Source of the DNA: Desulfobacteraceae bacterium
Lineage (GTDB): Bacteria; Desulfobacterota; Desulfobacteria; Desulfobacterales; Desulfobacteraceae
Assembly (NCBI GenBank): GCA_024225635.1
Contig: JAAEMK010000250.1
Span: 1 to 64,000 of the forward strand
DNA: 64,000 nt
Reading direction: 5' to 3'
Below are positions 53,083 to 61,932 of the stretch, piece by piece. A program made the translations under genes and the position numbers. The notes under the pieces were generated by a model. It searched no databases and had not been told where the DNA came from. It was given only the letters and a program-made list of their open reading frames with translations. Positions within the stretch are counted from its first letter, which is position 1; each line of letters starts with the position of its first letter.

Positions 53083-54576
53083 ATGAGAAGATTACCAGGA
53101 AAAGCTCAACTTCACAAGATCGTAGCGCTTGCCATAGGTCTGCTCTTTATTACGACATCGGGCTGGGCAGCCAAAGATTATTATCACTACGACAAGCAGG
53201 GTACCAATGATAAAACCACCTACAATGCTGAAACAATCGCGGCTAGCACCTGGAGTGTTGCAATGTGCTATCTGCCCGCTACCACCAGCACAACCTTAAG
53301 GGGCAGGTTGATTGCAGCCAACGGAACAAAGGTTTTTTTACAGGATGCGGTTGATTCAGGCTCCTGGACCCAGGTTGGAGAGGTTGATGCTGCAAATATA
53401 ATGGATGCAAGTTTCATTAAAGTATCACCGGACGGCACAAAGGTTGCCTTGGGCATGGGATACGGCAAAGATCTGCTGGTGTTTCCCACCTCCCTCCTGA
53501 CCGGGAGCACTGTCTCAGACCTTGACGGCCATACCGACACAACAACTTTTAGCACCAATATCGTCAAATACTATGATGCAGCCTGGGTTGATAACAATCA
53601 TCTGGTCATCAACGGAGGAAATTGGGACGAGACAACCAAGACAGCCTCCAGTGTGGGTATCTCATGCCTTGATATCACCGATGATATGAATACTCCCGTA
53701 AATATTATCAACTCGTGTCCAGGAGCATCATCGGGTATTGCCGTTGATGGTAGCAAAAACCTGATCTTTGGAAACGGTTATACTTATAATAGTGCTGTCA
53801 GCGCAACTGGAGAACTAAAGATGCTGCCGGTTAGTGACTGGTGGGCGACAAGTGCTCCCAAGACCTCGGGTATGCCAGTGGCTTATTCAACAGGCCGAAC
53901 ATTTGCAGACAGAGTTTTGAGTGCAGCCCACCTTGGTTTTGATCAGGAGGGAAATCTCCACGTGGGTGGTGGTCAATACTGGAATGCACCAAACCCAAAC
54001 ACAGAAAACGGATATGCAGTATTAATCAATAAAAAAATAATCACGGATACTGCAGCAAGTTCTACGGCAGGTGTCATTGATGAATCAGATGCAACCCAGT
54101 ACAGGGAGATCGCTGCTGATTCGTGCAGGAACGACACCGCAACAGGTGTTTTCAGCTACGGAAGATCCATTACGCTAAACTGGATTGACGGAACAGGCGC
54201 CTGCACCACTGGCGGATGTACAGATTCTTGGGGACCAGCGGTAACATCAAAGCTTACAACCTACAGAATTAACACCACAAGGGATGGTGACAGTGACGGT
54301 TATACAGATGTAAATGACCACTCTCCCTGGACTGGCCATAGCCACGACAATCTGGATTCAGACAACGACGGGTATGGCAATATCATCGACGCCGATCTTA
54401 ATAATGATGGTGCAGTAACTGGAGACGATCAGGATCTTATGCGAGCCGCGCTTGGAAACACAGGAAATAACCTTGCAGCAGATCTTAATGGAGATGGTGT
54501 AGTAAATGGAGACGATCAGGACATTCAAAGGAATCTGCTTGGTTGCACTAAACCATTTTACGACACAACCTTTTAG
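53083..54576 (+). CDS. secreted beta-propeller-like protein with C-terminal type I dockerin
   Basis: 497 residues. Signal peptide (IVALAIGLLFITTSGWAAKD), then ~380 residues with repeated beta strands (RLIAANGTKVFLQDAV, IKVSPDGTKVALGMG, AAWVDNNHLVINGG, GIAVDGSKNLIFGNG, LGFDQEGNLHVGGG), which suggest a propeller. A short Asp-rich segment (DSDGYTDVNDHSPW, DSDNDGYGN) leads to two Ca-binding repeats at ~436-458 and ~465-487, DADLNNDGAVTGDDQDLMRA and AADLNGDGVVNGDDQDIQRN, each followed by Leu-Gly. This is a canonical dockerin pair. Dockerins bind cohesins; the next gene carries a cohesin-like domain. Base composition looks AT-richer than the flanks. Confidence 0.88.
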   Translation: MRRLPGKAQLHKIVALAIGLLFITTSGWAAKDYYHYDKQGTNDKTTYNAETIAASTWSVAMCYLPATTSTTLRGRLIAANGTKVFLQDAVDSGSWTQVGEVDAANIMDASFIKVSPDGTKVALGMGYGKDLLVFPTSLLTGSTVSDLDGHTDTTTFSTNIVKYYDAAWVDNNHLVINGGNWDETTKTASSVGISCLDITDDMNTPVNIINSCPGASSGIAVDGSKNLIFGNGYTYNSAVSATGELKMLPVSDWWATSAPKTSGMPVAYSTGRTFADRVLSAAHLGFDQEGNLHVGGGQYWNAPNPNTENGYAVLINKKIITDTAASSTAGVIDESDATQYREIAADSCRNDTATGVFSYGRSITLNWIDGTGACTTGGCTDSWGPAVTSKLTTYRINTTRDGDSDGYTDVNDHSPWTGHSHDNLDSDNDGYGNIIDADLNNDGAVTGDDQDLMRAALGNTGNNLAADLNGDGVVNGDDQDIQRNLLGCTKPFYDTTF

Positions 54577-54647
54577 GAAAAAGGATTGTACCTGTTTAGA
54601 AAAAAATATGATTATTGATTTCAATCATTAACAATTAGTTTAACAAA

Positions 54648-54687
54648 AGAGCATCGAATCCATCTATCCTGCTGGATTCGATGCTCT
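54648..54687 (+). terminator. stem-loop after the dockerin gene
   Basis: Fourteen-bp perfect arms (AGAGCATCGAATCC and complement) with a 12-nt loop; there is no T run on the plus strand, so termination would be weak, and it may rather protect the 3' end. Confidence 0.55.
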
Positions 54688-54732
54688 ATAAATGAGGATA
54701 TAGAATCACCATTAAAGGAGCAAATAAAAACA

Positions 54733-55356
54733 ATGAAAAAATATATCATTTGTATAATAGCCTCAGTATTCTGCCTTTTAGGGAATGCTTATGCAGCTAA
54801 TATCAGTTTTGATATCACAAGCGACTATACGATTGGAGACGACACTGTAACCTTTGACTTTCTTTGTACGACAGATACGGACGTACAAGTCATTGGGTAT
54901 ACGTTCGACTTTAAATATGATGAAAACGAACTGGTGTTCGAGTCCCATGAGAATTTAGCTACATCCGTCTTTTCAGGTTTTGCTACTTACGACGATCTAT
55001 TAAAGAGACGTAGTAGTCCGGGATCTCTAAATTGGTTTGGTGCAAGGCATCAATATGATCAAGACACCCTTGAAGCTGGAACAACTAAGCTTGGGTCTTT
55101 TAGATTCTCATTAACCGAAAATACAATCCTGGACGGAACTACAGATTTCAAAATGGATAAAGTTACATACATGAATCTTCAAAAGGATGGAACGAAAATC
55201 AGCGGCACTACTGCTCTCGGCCCTGTCAGTATAGATGGCTCCTTGACTTTCATGACAGATGTTGGCGGAACCTCAGCGGTTCCGGTGCCTGCTGCCGTAT
55301 GGCTCCTTGGTTCAGGTCTTTTGGGTCTTATGGGCATCAGAAGAAAGAACGCCTAA
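54733..55356 (+). CDS. PEP-CTERM protein with cohesin-like domain
   Basis: 207 residues: signal (IICIIASVFCLLGNAYAAN), a ~150-residue beta-sandwich and the sorting tail PVPAAVWLLGSGLLGLMG-IRRK. The ectodomain has the cohesin layout: SFDITSDYTIGDDTVTFDF, VIGYTFDFKYDENELVFES, and LGSFRFSLTENTILDG near the end, as in the cohesin phrases FxLxYDPxxL and FxxITFxV. It immediately follows a dockerin protein, so a surface-sorted cohesin receiving that dockerin is a fair hypothesis. The cohesin assignment is by pattern only. AAAGGAG precedes the ATG. Confidence 0.78.
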   Translation: MKKYIICIIASVFCLLGNAYAANISFDITSDYTIGDDTVTFDFLCTTDTDVQVIGYTFDFKYDENELVFESHENLATSVFSGFATYDDLLKRRSSPGSLNWFGARHQYDQDTLEAGTTKLGSFRFSLTENTILDGTTDFKMDKVTYMNLQKDGTKISGTTALGPVSIDGSLTFMTDVGGTSAVPVPAAVWLLGSGLLGLMGIRRKNA

Positions 55357-55394
55357 GCAAGATCCTGCAAAAATGTGATTGATTAACAGATGAG

Positions 55395-55434
55395 ACACCG
55401 GATTCGCAGACTATATCTGCATCCGGTGTTTTTT
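55395..55434 (+). terminator. intrinsic terminator after the cohesin-like gene
   Basis: Nine-bp arms ACACCGGAT/ATCCGGTGT with an inner GCAGA/TCTGC pairing and a run of five T. Confidence 0.8.
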
Positions 55435-55468
55435 CTGGTTTAACCATATAATTTAAGGAGGAAAAAAC

Positions 55469-56209
55469 ATGCTCAGAATTTCAGAATTTGTATCGGGTTT
55501 GATATTGGTGTTCATTCTTACAGGTGCAGGGGCTACATTTGCCGGAGAGGATACACCCAATACGCCTGTTCTGTCAATTGAGGAAAAGGTCTTTTATGCC
55601 GGAACAGTTGTGGAGGGGGTAAAGATCAGCCACACCTTTACTATAAAGAACAGCGGCATGGCCCCCCTTAAGATCACAAGGGTAAAGCCTGCATGCAGTT
55701 GCACGGACGTAAAATTTGATGAACTCATTCCGCCCGGAAAAAAAGGTTCCCTGCGTGCGACCTTCAGAACCGAAGACGAGGCTGGCGAGCAGATTAAAGG
55801 CGTAAAGATATACTCCAATGATCCGGCAACCCCCGTTGTCAAGGTTGAGATAGCGGCCCTTGTGCTGGAGGCTTTAACCGTGAAGCCTGACCGGATATTT
55901 TTAAACGGGCTGACAGGGGTTGCCCTGGAGAAAACAATCAGGATATCCGCCCCAGAAAACAGGGTGTTCGACCTGAAGCTCGAAGAGAACATGCTTACGG
56001 GCCAAGTGACTTTTTCCATTGAAAAATCAAAATTCGACAATTCATACAATATAATATTTAAGAACAGGGCTGCAGCACCGGAAACCTGCCGGGGCAGGGT
56101 GATCTTAAAAACTGATATAAAAGAACGCCCGTTTGTTACAATTCCGGTATATTCCAGGATCAGGGAAAAACAGCAGAATGTTTTTGGGAAGGCTCAATGC
56201 AAACCTTGA
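55469..56209 (+). CDS. exported DUF1573-family protein
   Basis: 246 residues: signal (FVSGLILVFILTGAGATFAGED), a DUF1573 Ig-like domain (EKVFYAGTVVEGVKISHTFTIKNSGMAPLKITRVKPACSC in parts) and a second beta domain (LTVKPDRIFLNGLTGVALEKTI). The Cys-rich PACSC is a family mark. Function unknown; such proteins are often found with surface proteins. AAGGAGG precedes the ATG. It ends 39 bp from the convergent Tad operon. Confidence 0.85.
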   Translation: MLRISEFVSGLILVFILTGAGATFAGEDTPNTPVLSIEEKVFYAGTVVEGVKISHTFTIKNSGMAPLKITRVKPACSCTDVKFDELIPPGKKGSLRATFRTEDEAGEQIKGVKIYSNDPATPVVKVEIAALVLEALTVKPDRIFLNGLTGVALEKTIRISAPENRVFDLKLEENMLTGQVTFSIEKSKFDNSYNIIFKNRAAAPETCRGRVILKTDIKERPFVTIPVYSRIREKQQNVFGKAQCKP

Positions 56210-56247
56210 GGTTCATTCAGGTCTTGAGTCCCTTGTGTATCTTGACA

Positions 56248-57705
56248 TCATTCAGCTGAAAGCACCAACCGCCCCAGGGTGGGGGGGACCACGGCTGGGC
56301 ATGGAGGGCCGAACTTGAAATTCAATGTAAAGTCATCTTCGGCAGAACCAATAGTTTTTTTTAGCTCAATATTATGCGTTGAAGTTATAGCCCGGATATA
56401 GTATTCCGTATCTTGTTCCGAGTACTTCGTAGTCAAGGTACTTTCGACAAACCTTAACCTTTGGCAATAAAAGTTGACACCCTTCAGGGGGTTATTTCCT
56501 GAAAAAACACCTATGTCCTTCGTTGAGACAAGATTCAGCTGATCATCACCAAAACCGCCCAAGGGGACCTGAGGCTTGAGGGCATGGTTCCGATCAATGG
56601 TGATGGGACAATTGGCAATAAAAGTGACGTTTTTCATAGAACTGCCCTTTGCCTCTGTGGGGCCGATCTGCTGCATACATGGCAACGTTGGATCTGACCA
56701 TCCGTCACCAAAACCAAGGCAGGCATGCGGGGTTATACGAGCATTTATGGTGCCTCCAAACCCTGTGGTATCAAAGAAAACCACTATATGCTCATCGTGA
56801 TCCTCCGAAAAATCGAAATAGCAATCTCTGGTATTTCCGCCGCCTGAAGTATCATGAACTGTTCCATAAAAGTATTTTTTACCGCTGTCATCCGGGGTGT
56901 AGGTAATATCTGCAACCTGTTTCATCTTTTCCACATACTCTTCCAATGGTAGTATATGGTTAACGATGATGTCCATCTCAGGCAGATCGTCCGATGGTAT
57001 TAGACCTATTTTACTAAAAGTAGTCCCGGACTCTTGAAAAAGATATATTTTTCCTGATGCGGCTTTAACGTTTTCACCAACACCAGGTCCATATAGCAGA
57101 ATTTTTTTCTTAGCGTAGATATTTCCATTGTTTACTTTGACTGGTTCCAAATTGGAAGATGTTATGCTGAGGTACCTTCCTGACACGATACTCACCCGGG
57201 GAACATATGCCACGGCCCGGGCCATAATCTTTTTTTCCTTATTAAATCCCGTGAGGCTTTGGACCGTGTTCTCGATGGTCACCATGACGGCGTTGTTGGT
57301 TTCGTCAGCAGGATAATCCGAATCTGAAGCATCATCCTCATCCGGTTCAGCGGCAAAATCCCGATAGGTACTGAATTTCAGATGTTCACCATAGGCGTCA
57401 TAAAACCCGAACTGAACCGTTACCGAATCTTCAGGCAGCAGTACATTGCTGGCGTATGCCACGGTTTCGGCGGCTTCAACGGCCCTGCCGTAGCAGAAGT
57501 TTTCAGCCGCCGACATGGCTGCCGCCTCCGCGCATGCCTGGTAGCTGCTCTTTTCCTTGGCGAAATAGCCAATGTCCAGGGCAAATGCCAGGGCCGATAT
57601 CATCAGCATGAGGCAGAGGGCCATGACAACGGCAAAACTGCCGGTTTCCGATTTTAACTGGGTCAGTGCCGGGGTTGACCGGGCATGGGTCTGCTTTGTC
57701 TTCAA
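56248..57705 (-). CDS. tadG: TadG-like pilus assembly protein
   Basis: 485 residues. The N-terminal ETGSFAVVMALCLMLMISALAFALDIGYFAKEKSSYQACAEAAAMSAAE (hydrophobic TadE/TadG-type anchor followed by the DxG and A-rich helix) is the Tad pilin-like-protein signature. The long C-terminal exported part (~440 residues) is beta-rich and not recognised. Last gene of the Tad operon. It could be a minor pilin or tip adhesin. Confidence 0.82.
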   Translation of the reverse strand: MKTKQTHARSTPALTQLKSETGSFAVVMALCLMLMISALAFALDIGYFAKEKSSYQACAEAAAMSAAENFCYGRAVEAAETVAYASNVLLPEDSVTVQFGFYDAYGEHLKFSTYRDFAAEPDEDDASDSDYPADETNNAVMVTIENTVQSLTGFNKEKKIMARAVAYVPRVSIVSGRYLSITSSNLEPVKVNNGNIYAKKKILLYGPGVGENVKAASGKIYLFQESGTTFSKIGLIPSDDLPEMDIIVNHILPLEEYVEKMKQVADITYTPDDSGKKYFYGTVHDTSGGGNTRDCYFDFSEDHDEHIVVFFDTTGFGGTINARITPHACLGFGDGWSDPTLPCMQQIGPTEAKGSSMKNVTFIANCPITIDRNHALKPQVPLGGFGDDQLNLVSTKDIGVFSGNNPLKGVNFYCQRLRFVESTLTTKYSEQDTEYYIRAITSTHNIELKKTIGSAEDDFTLNFKFGPPCPAVVPPTLGRLVLSAE

Positions 57706-57720
57706 TGCTCCTCCTTTATC

Positions 57721-58668
57721 CTACTTTTTTTTCTTTCCCCCGCCGCCGGAGCTTGTCTTCATTTTCTTTTCATACTTCTGGGTGTAGATAGCATCCGCAA
57801 GCTCTCCTGTCAGGCCATCCGGAGGTGTGGGATCCAAAGGGGCCCGGGGGTTGAGGACCTGGGCGGCAAACGGCTTTTCCACCACCCTTTCCCGAATCTT
57901 TTTTCTCTCACTGGCAAGGTTGAACATTTTTTCCGCTTTTTCATGCTCGTTTCGCATTTCATAGATGCAGCCCATGTTGTAGAAAGCGGAATCCGGGGCG
58001 TGATGCCTCAGCAGGAGTTCCATGGCCCTGTCATCTTTTTTTTCGAGGCCGAGACAGATGGCGAGGTTGTTGACGGCGTTTTCATCCCCCGGTTCCAGGG
58101 CAAGGGATTTGTTAAAACTCTCTTCCGCATGGGCATATTTTTCCATGTTCATCTGCTGCACGCCGAGGTTGTTGAAGAACTCGGTCCTTGCGGGATCGAG
58201 GGCCACGGCTTGCTTAAGACAAGCAAGGGCGGGGTCGTTTTTTTGGGTCATTGAAAACAGGATACCGAGGTTGTTAAACGCGGAAGCATTTTTTTCGTCC
58301 ATTGAGACCGCTTTTTTAAAGTCTGCCTCGGCCTTGGTGAAATTTTCGTTCTCCCGGTGGCATACGCCCCTGAGATTGTAGATTTTCGAGCTTTTGCCGT
58401 TCTGCTCCATGGCAAGGTTGAGCTGGACCAGTGCCACGTCATGGAAGCCTTTTTCCATGAGATCCTCCGCCAGGGCCAGGTGGTTGGGCTTCAGTTTTTC
58501 GGTATCCCATATGGGCGGCCTTGCCGTCACCGGCTCTTCCGATTCCAGTTGCCGGAGCTGGTTGTTATTATTCTTTACCGAACCGATACAGCCGCTGCAG
58601 ATGAGCGCACACATAAAAAGGGGGGTGACTGTTCCGCATGCTTTTAAAACAAACCGCTTAATGCCCAT
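57721..58668 (-). CDS. tadD: TadD-like TPR lipoprotein
   Basis: 315 residues. Lipoprotein signal with lipobox LICSGC, then at least five TPR units between ~55 and 250 (KIYNLRGVCHRENENFTKAEADFKKAVSMD, AFNNLGILFSMTQKNDPALACLKQAVALD, FFNNLGVQQMNMEKYAHAEESFNKSLALE), and a basic C-terminus. TadD acts as a pilotin-like assembly factor. The ATG at 58668 is chosen by the lipoprotein signal; AAGGAG lies in the tadC end. Confidence 0.85.
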   Translation of the reverse strand: MGIKRFVLKACGTVTPLFMCALICSGCIGSVKNNNNQLRQLESEEPVTARPPIWDTEKLKPNHLALAEDLMEKGFHDVALVQLNLAMEQNGKSSKIYNLRGVCHRENENFTKAEADFKKAVSMDEKNASAFNNLGILFSMTQKNDPALACLKQAVALDPARTEFFNNLGVQQMNMEKYAHAEESFNKSLALEPGDENAVNNLAICLGLEKKDDRAMELLLRHHAPDSAFYNMGCIYEMRNEHEKAEKMFNLASERKKIRERVVEKPFAAQVLNPRAPLDPTPPDGLTGELADAIYTQKYEKKMKTSSGGGGKKKK

Positions 58669-58684
58669 GGTATTGATTTTCTCC

Positions 58685-59614
58685 TTAAAATCCGTCATTG
58701 ACAAGTGAGATGAAGTTGATGATTACAGGCCCGAGGATGATGAGCATCAGGGCCGGAAGTATGAAAATAACCAGGGGAAGGGTGAGCTTGGTGGCAAGCT
58801 TTGCTCCCTGCTCTTCGGCCATCTGTTGCCTCTCCCTGCGCATTGTATCGGTATGGTTTTTTAACGCCTGGGCCATGTCCGTTCCTATTTTGGCCGATTG
58901 CAGCAGCACGTTGACCACGCTTTTAAGGGGCTCTGAACCGTTACGGCGGGCAAGGTTCTCAAAAGCGGTGTTTCTTTCGATCCCGCTTTTTGTCTCAAGG
59001 AAATATCTTTCAAATTCCTGGGAGAGTGTGGGGGCGATCTCCTTCAGCTCGTTGCAAACCCTGAAAAGCGCATAGTCAAGCCCGAGTCCCGCATGGAGGC
59101 AGACGACAAGGAGATCCAGGGTGTCCGGAAGTTCCTGGAAGATTTTCTCAAGCCGTGCCTTCACCCTCTTTTTAAGAACCGTGTCCGGCAGGAAATAACC
59201 CATTCCAAAGGGGATAAAGAGCATTAAAGGACTTTTTGTAGTAAAATTCGCGGTCAGGGCAAGCTCGGCAAAGACAAGAGAGGCAAGGATAAGTCCAAAA
59301 CCGAGTTTAAACCCGTAAAAGAGTGTAACAGAGTCCTCATCCCTGTAACCGGCAAGGGAGAGCTGTTCCGTGATTCTCGAAATGTCCTTGCCGTTTTTCG
59401 GGGCGGCCACCCGGCCAAGGGATTGGGCCAGCTTGTTTAATCTCGGAGATACGGCTGTTTTTCCATTATTGATTATCAACGGTTCAGAACCGGCAAATCT
59501 CTTTGCCAGGACATATTTCCTATAACGCTGTTCAATATACTGGCAAACCAGGAAAGTGAGCCCTGAAACCGTAAAAAAAACGATGCTGTCCATTATTGTC
59601 TGCAAAGTGATCAT
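58685..59614 (-). CDS. tadC: TadC inner-membrane pilus assembly protein
   Basis: 309 residues with a T2SSF (GspF-like) domain: LVVCLHAGLGLDYALFRVCNE, GSEPLKSVVNVLLQSAKIGTDMAQALKNHTDTMRRERQQ, and the C-terminal TM (LVIFILPALMLIILGPVII). The ATG at 59614 overlaps the tadB stop (ATGA). It forms the platform with TadB. Confidence 0.92.
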   Translation of the reverse strand: MITLQTIMDSIVFFTVSGLTFLVCQYIEQRYRKYVLAKRFAGSEPLIINNGKTAVSPRLNKLAQSLGRVAAPKNGKDISRITEQLSLAGYRDEDSVTLFYGFKLGFGLILASLVFAELALTANFTTKSPLMLFIPFGMGYFLPDTVLKKRVKARLEKIFQELPDTLDLLVVCLHAGLGLDYALFRVCNELKEIAPTLSQEFERYFLETKSGIERNTAFENLARRNGSEPLKSVVNVLLQSAKIGTDMAQALKNHTDTMRRERQQMAEEQGAKLATKLTLPLVIFILPALMLIILGPVIINFISLVNDGF

Positions 59615-60573
59615 ACCTTTATCTGCGCCATGCGCCTCATCAGGATAAAACCGCAAAATTCAAGAGCAAATGCCGAATAGATAAGTATCCGACCCATGGG
59701 ATTGTCGGTCAGCCGTGCAATATACTGGGGATTGAAAATGGATGTTACCAATACAAACAAAAGGGGTAAAAGGCCGATGACAATGGAACTCATCCTGGCT
59801 TCCGCGCTGAAGGTTTTCACCTGCCTTGCAAAGTGAAACCGCTTTTTGATGGTATCGGCAAGCCCTTCCAGAATAAGGGACAGGTTGCCTCCGGTCTCCC
59901 TCTGAATGATGAATGAGGTGCAGAATATTTTCACATCCGTAAGGTCGGGATAGCGGTTTTCAAAGTTCTGCAGGGCCTGGTCAAATGGAATGCCCATCTT
60001 TATCTCTTCATATATGATCCGCATTTCAGTGCCGAAGGGCGGGGGCATGGATGCCGCCACATCCTTCAATGACCCATCAACCGACTGGCCGACCTTGATG
60101 GCCCGCACGATCATGCCAAGGGCATCGGGCATCTGCATGACAAGGGCCCCCTGGATCTGCTTTTTTTTAAAATAGAGATAGAGGAGAGGCAACACCTGGC
60201 AGACGAGGAAAAGCACTGCCGCCGCAATGATATTGTTTAAAAACAACAAAGCCGCAAAGGAGCAGACGGCTCCCACGGCAAAGAAGATCAGCATGAAATT
60301 TTTAGGTGAAAGCGAAATCTCCGCCGCAATGAGAAGGTACTCAAGGGACTGGATGAGTGTGATTTTCCTGTTCCTGGGGTTACCGTTGAGATTTTTCCTG
60401 GGCGGCTTAAAGGAGCGAAGCTCTTTTTTCAATCCCGATTTGGCTGTGATGCCGAAATTTCTTTTTAGGATCTTCTTTTTTTTCCTTCTGTCCAGGAATT
60501 TTATTATTTCCATGGCAAGGAGAACCAGAAAAAAAACCGCGGTGAAAACGACTGAAAAGATCATGAATTCCAT
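59611..60573 (-). CDS. tadB: TadB inner-membrane pilus assembly protein
   Basis: 320 residues: N-terminal TM, a basic stretch, two central TMs (FMLIFFAVGAVCSFAALLFL, IIAAAVLFLVCQVLPLLYLYF), T2SSF domain (MPDALGMIVRAIKVGQSVDGSLKDVAASMP, IQRETGGNLSLILEGLADTIKKR) and a C-terminal TM pair. Four bases from tadA. Confidence 0.92.
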   Translation of the reverse strand: MEFMIFSVVFTAVFFLVLLAMEIIKFLDRRKKKKILKRNFGITAKSGLKKELRSFKPPRKNLNGNPRNRKITLIQSLEYLLIAAEISLSPKNFMLIFFAVGAVCSFAALLFLNNIIAAAVLFLVCQVLPLLYLYFKKKQIQGALVMQMPDALGMIVRAIKVGQSVDGSLKDVAASMPPPFGTEMRIIYEEIKMGIPFDQALQNFENRYPDLTDVKIFCTSFIIQRETGGNLSLILEGLADTIKKRFHFARQVKTFSAEARMSSIVIGLLPLLFVLVTSIFNPQYIARLTDNPMGRILIYSAFALEFCGFILMRRMAQIKV

Positions 60574-60576
60574 GGA

Positions 60577-61932
60577 TCAGGCGATCTCCCATGTTTTGTT
60601 GAATATGCCTTGATCAAGCTCAATACCCGAGGATAGGATATGTTTAACGCTTTTGGGTATGACCGATGTGGCCTTGAAACACCCAAGCACGTTTCCGTCT
60701 TCATCGACCCCGCTTTGCTCAAAGACGAATATCTCCTTCACGGTTACAAGATCGTCCTTCACACCTGTTATCTCGGATATGGATACGACCCTGCGCTTCC
60801 CGTCGGAGAGCCTTGAAAGCTGGACCAGAATGTCAAGGGCGCTGGCAACCAGGGTTTGCAGGGCTTTTTCGGAAATGGCGACACTGGACATGGTTGCCAT
60901 CACCTCGATCCGTGAAAGTGCATCCTTGGGAGAGTTTGCATGGACCGTGGACATGGAGCCGGGATGGCCCGTGTTCATGGCCTGGAGCATGTCCATGACC
61001 TCGCCCCCCCGGGTCTCCCCCACGATGATCCTGTCCGGCCGCATTCGCAGGCTGTTTTTCACAAGATCGGTGAGGGTAACCTCGCCCCTGCTCTCAATAT
61101 TGGGGGGACGGGATTCAAGCCTTACCACATGGGGCAGGTTCAGCCGCAGCTCGGCACTGTCCTCGATGGTGATCACCCGCTCATTATCCGGGATGTTCTC
61201 CCCAAGTACGTTGAGCAGGGTTGTCTTTCCGGCGCCTGTTCCCCCGGATACAAGGATGTTGAGCTTGGATTTTATGGCAGCCGCTAAAAAATCAAACATT
61301 CCTTGTCCCATGGCCCCTTTTGCCATGAGATCTTCCCCGGTGAGCCTGTGTTTTCCGAACTTTCTGATGGACATGGTGGGGCCGTCCAGGGCCAGGGGAG
61401 GGATGATCACGTTCACCCTGGAGCCGTCCGGGAGCCTTGCATCAACCATGGGGGAAGATTCATCCACCCGTCTTCCCACCCCGGATACGATCTTGTCAAT
61501 CACATGCATGAGGTGCTTGTCATCCCGGAACTGGCTCTGGGTTGGATAGAGTACGCCATTCTTTTCCACCAGCACCTGTCCATGGCCGTTCACCAGGATA
61601 TCCTGTACGGACTCGTCGTTAAGATACTCTTCCAGGGGACCAAACCCTGTTATCTCGTTAATCAGATCCGAGATAAGCATGGCGCGTTCGTCCGAGTTCA
61701 GGGGAAGGTCTTCGTTGAGGGTTATCTCATTGAGCATGTTTCTGATTGCAATTTCAAGCTCTTCGGCTGAAAGATCGGTGACGGTTGCAAGATCGAGGCG
61801 CTCAACAAGCAAAAGATGAATCTTGGACTTTACCTTGTTGTACATTTTACGGTTTATGATCTTGGGAAGACCGGTTTTTGAATCATTGGCAACCCCGTCA
61901 CCCCTGGAATTTATCCGGCTGCTGAGCTTCAT
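60577..61932 (-). CDS. tadA: TadA/CpaF-family pilus ATPase
   Basis: 451 residues. CpaF-type N-terminal domain (FGPLEEYLNDESVQDILVNGHGQVLVEKNG), Walker A SGGTGAGKTTLLNVLGENIP, Asp box, Walker B IIVGETRGGEVMDMLQAMNTGHPGSMSTVHANSP. It powers Flp pilus assembly. It overlaps tadZ by 4 bases. Confidence 0.95.
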   Translation of the reverse strand: MKLSSRINSRGDGVANDSKTGLPKIINRKMYNKVKSKIHLLLVERLDLATVTDLSAEELEIAIRNMLNEITLNEDLPLNSDERAMLISDLINEITGFGPLEEYLNDESVQDILVNGHGQVLVEKNGVLYPTQSQFRDDKHLMHVIDKIVSGVGRRVDESSPMVDARLPDGSRVNVIIPPLALDGPTMSIRKFGKHRLTGEDLMAKGAMGQGMFDFLAAAIKSKLNILVSGGTGAGKTTLLNVLGENIPDNERVITIEDSAELRLNLPHVVRLESRPPNIESRGEVTLTDLVKNSLRMRPDRIIVGETRGGEVMDMLQAMNTGHPGSMSTVHANSPKDALSRIEVMATMSSVAISEKALQTLVASALDILVQLSRLSDGKRRVVSISEITGVKDDLVTVKEIFVFEQSGVDEDGNVLGCFKATSVIPKSVKHILSSGIELDQGIFNKTWEIA

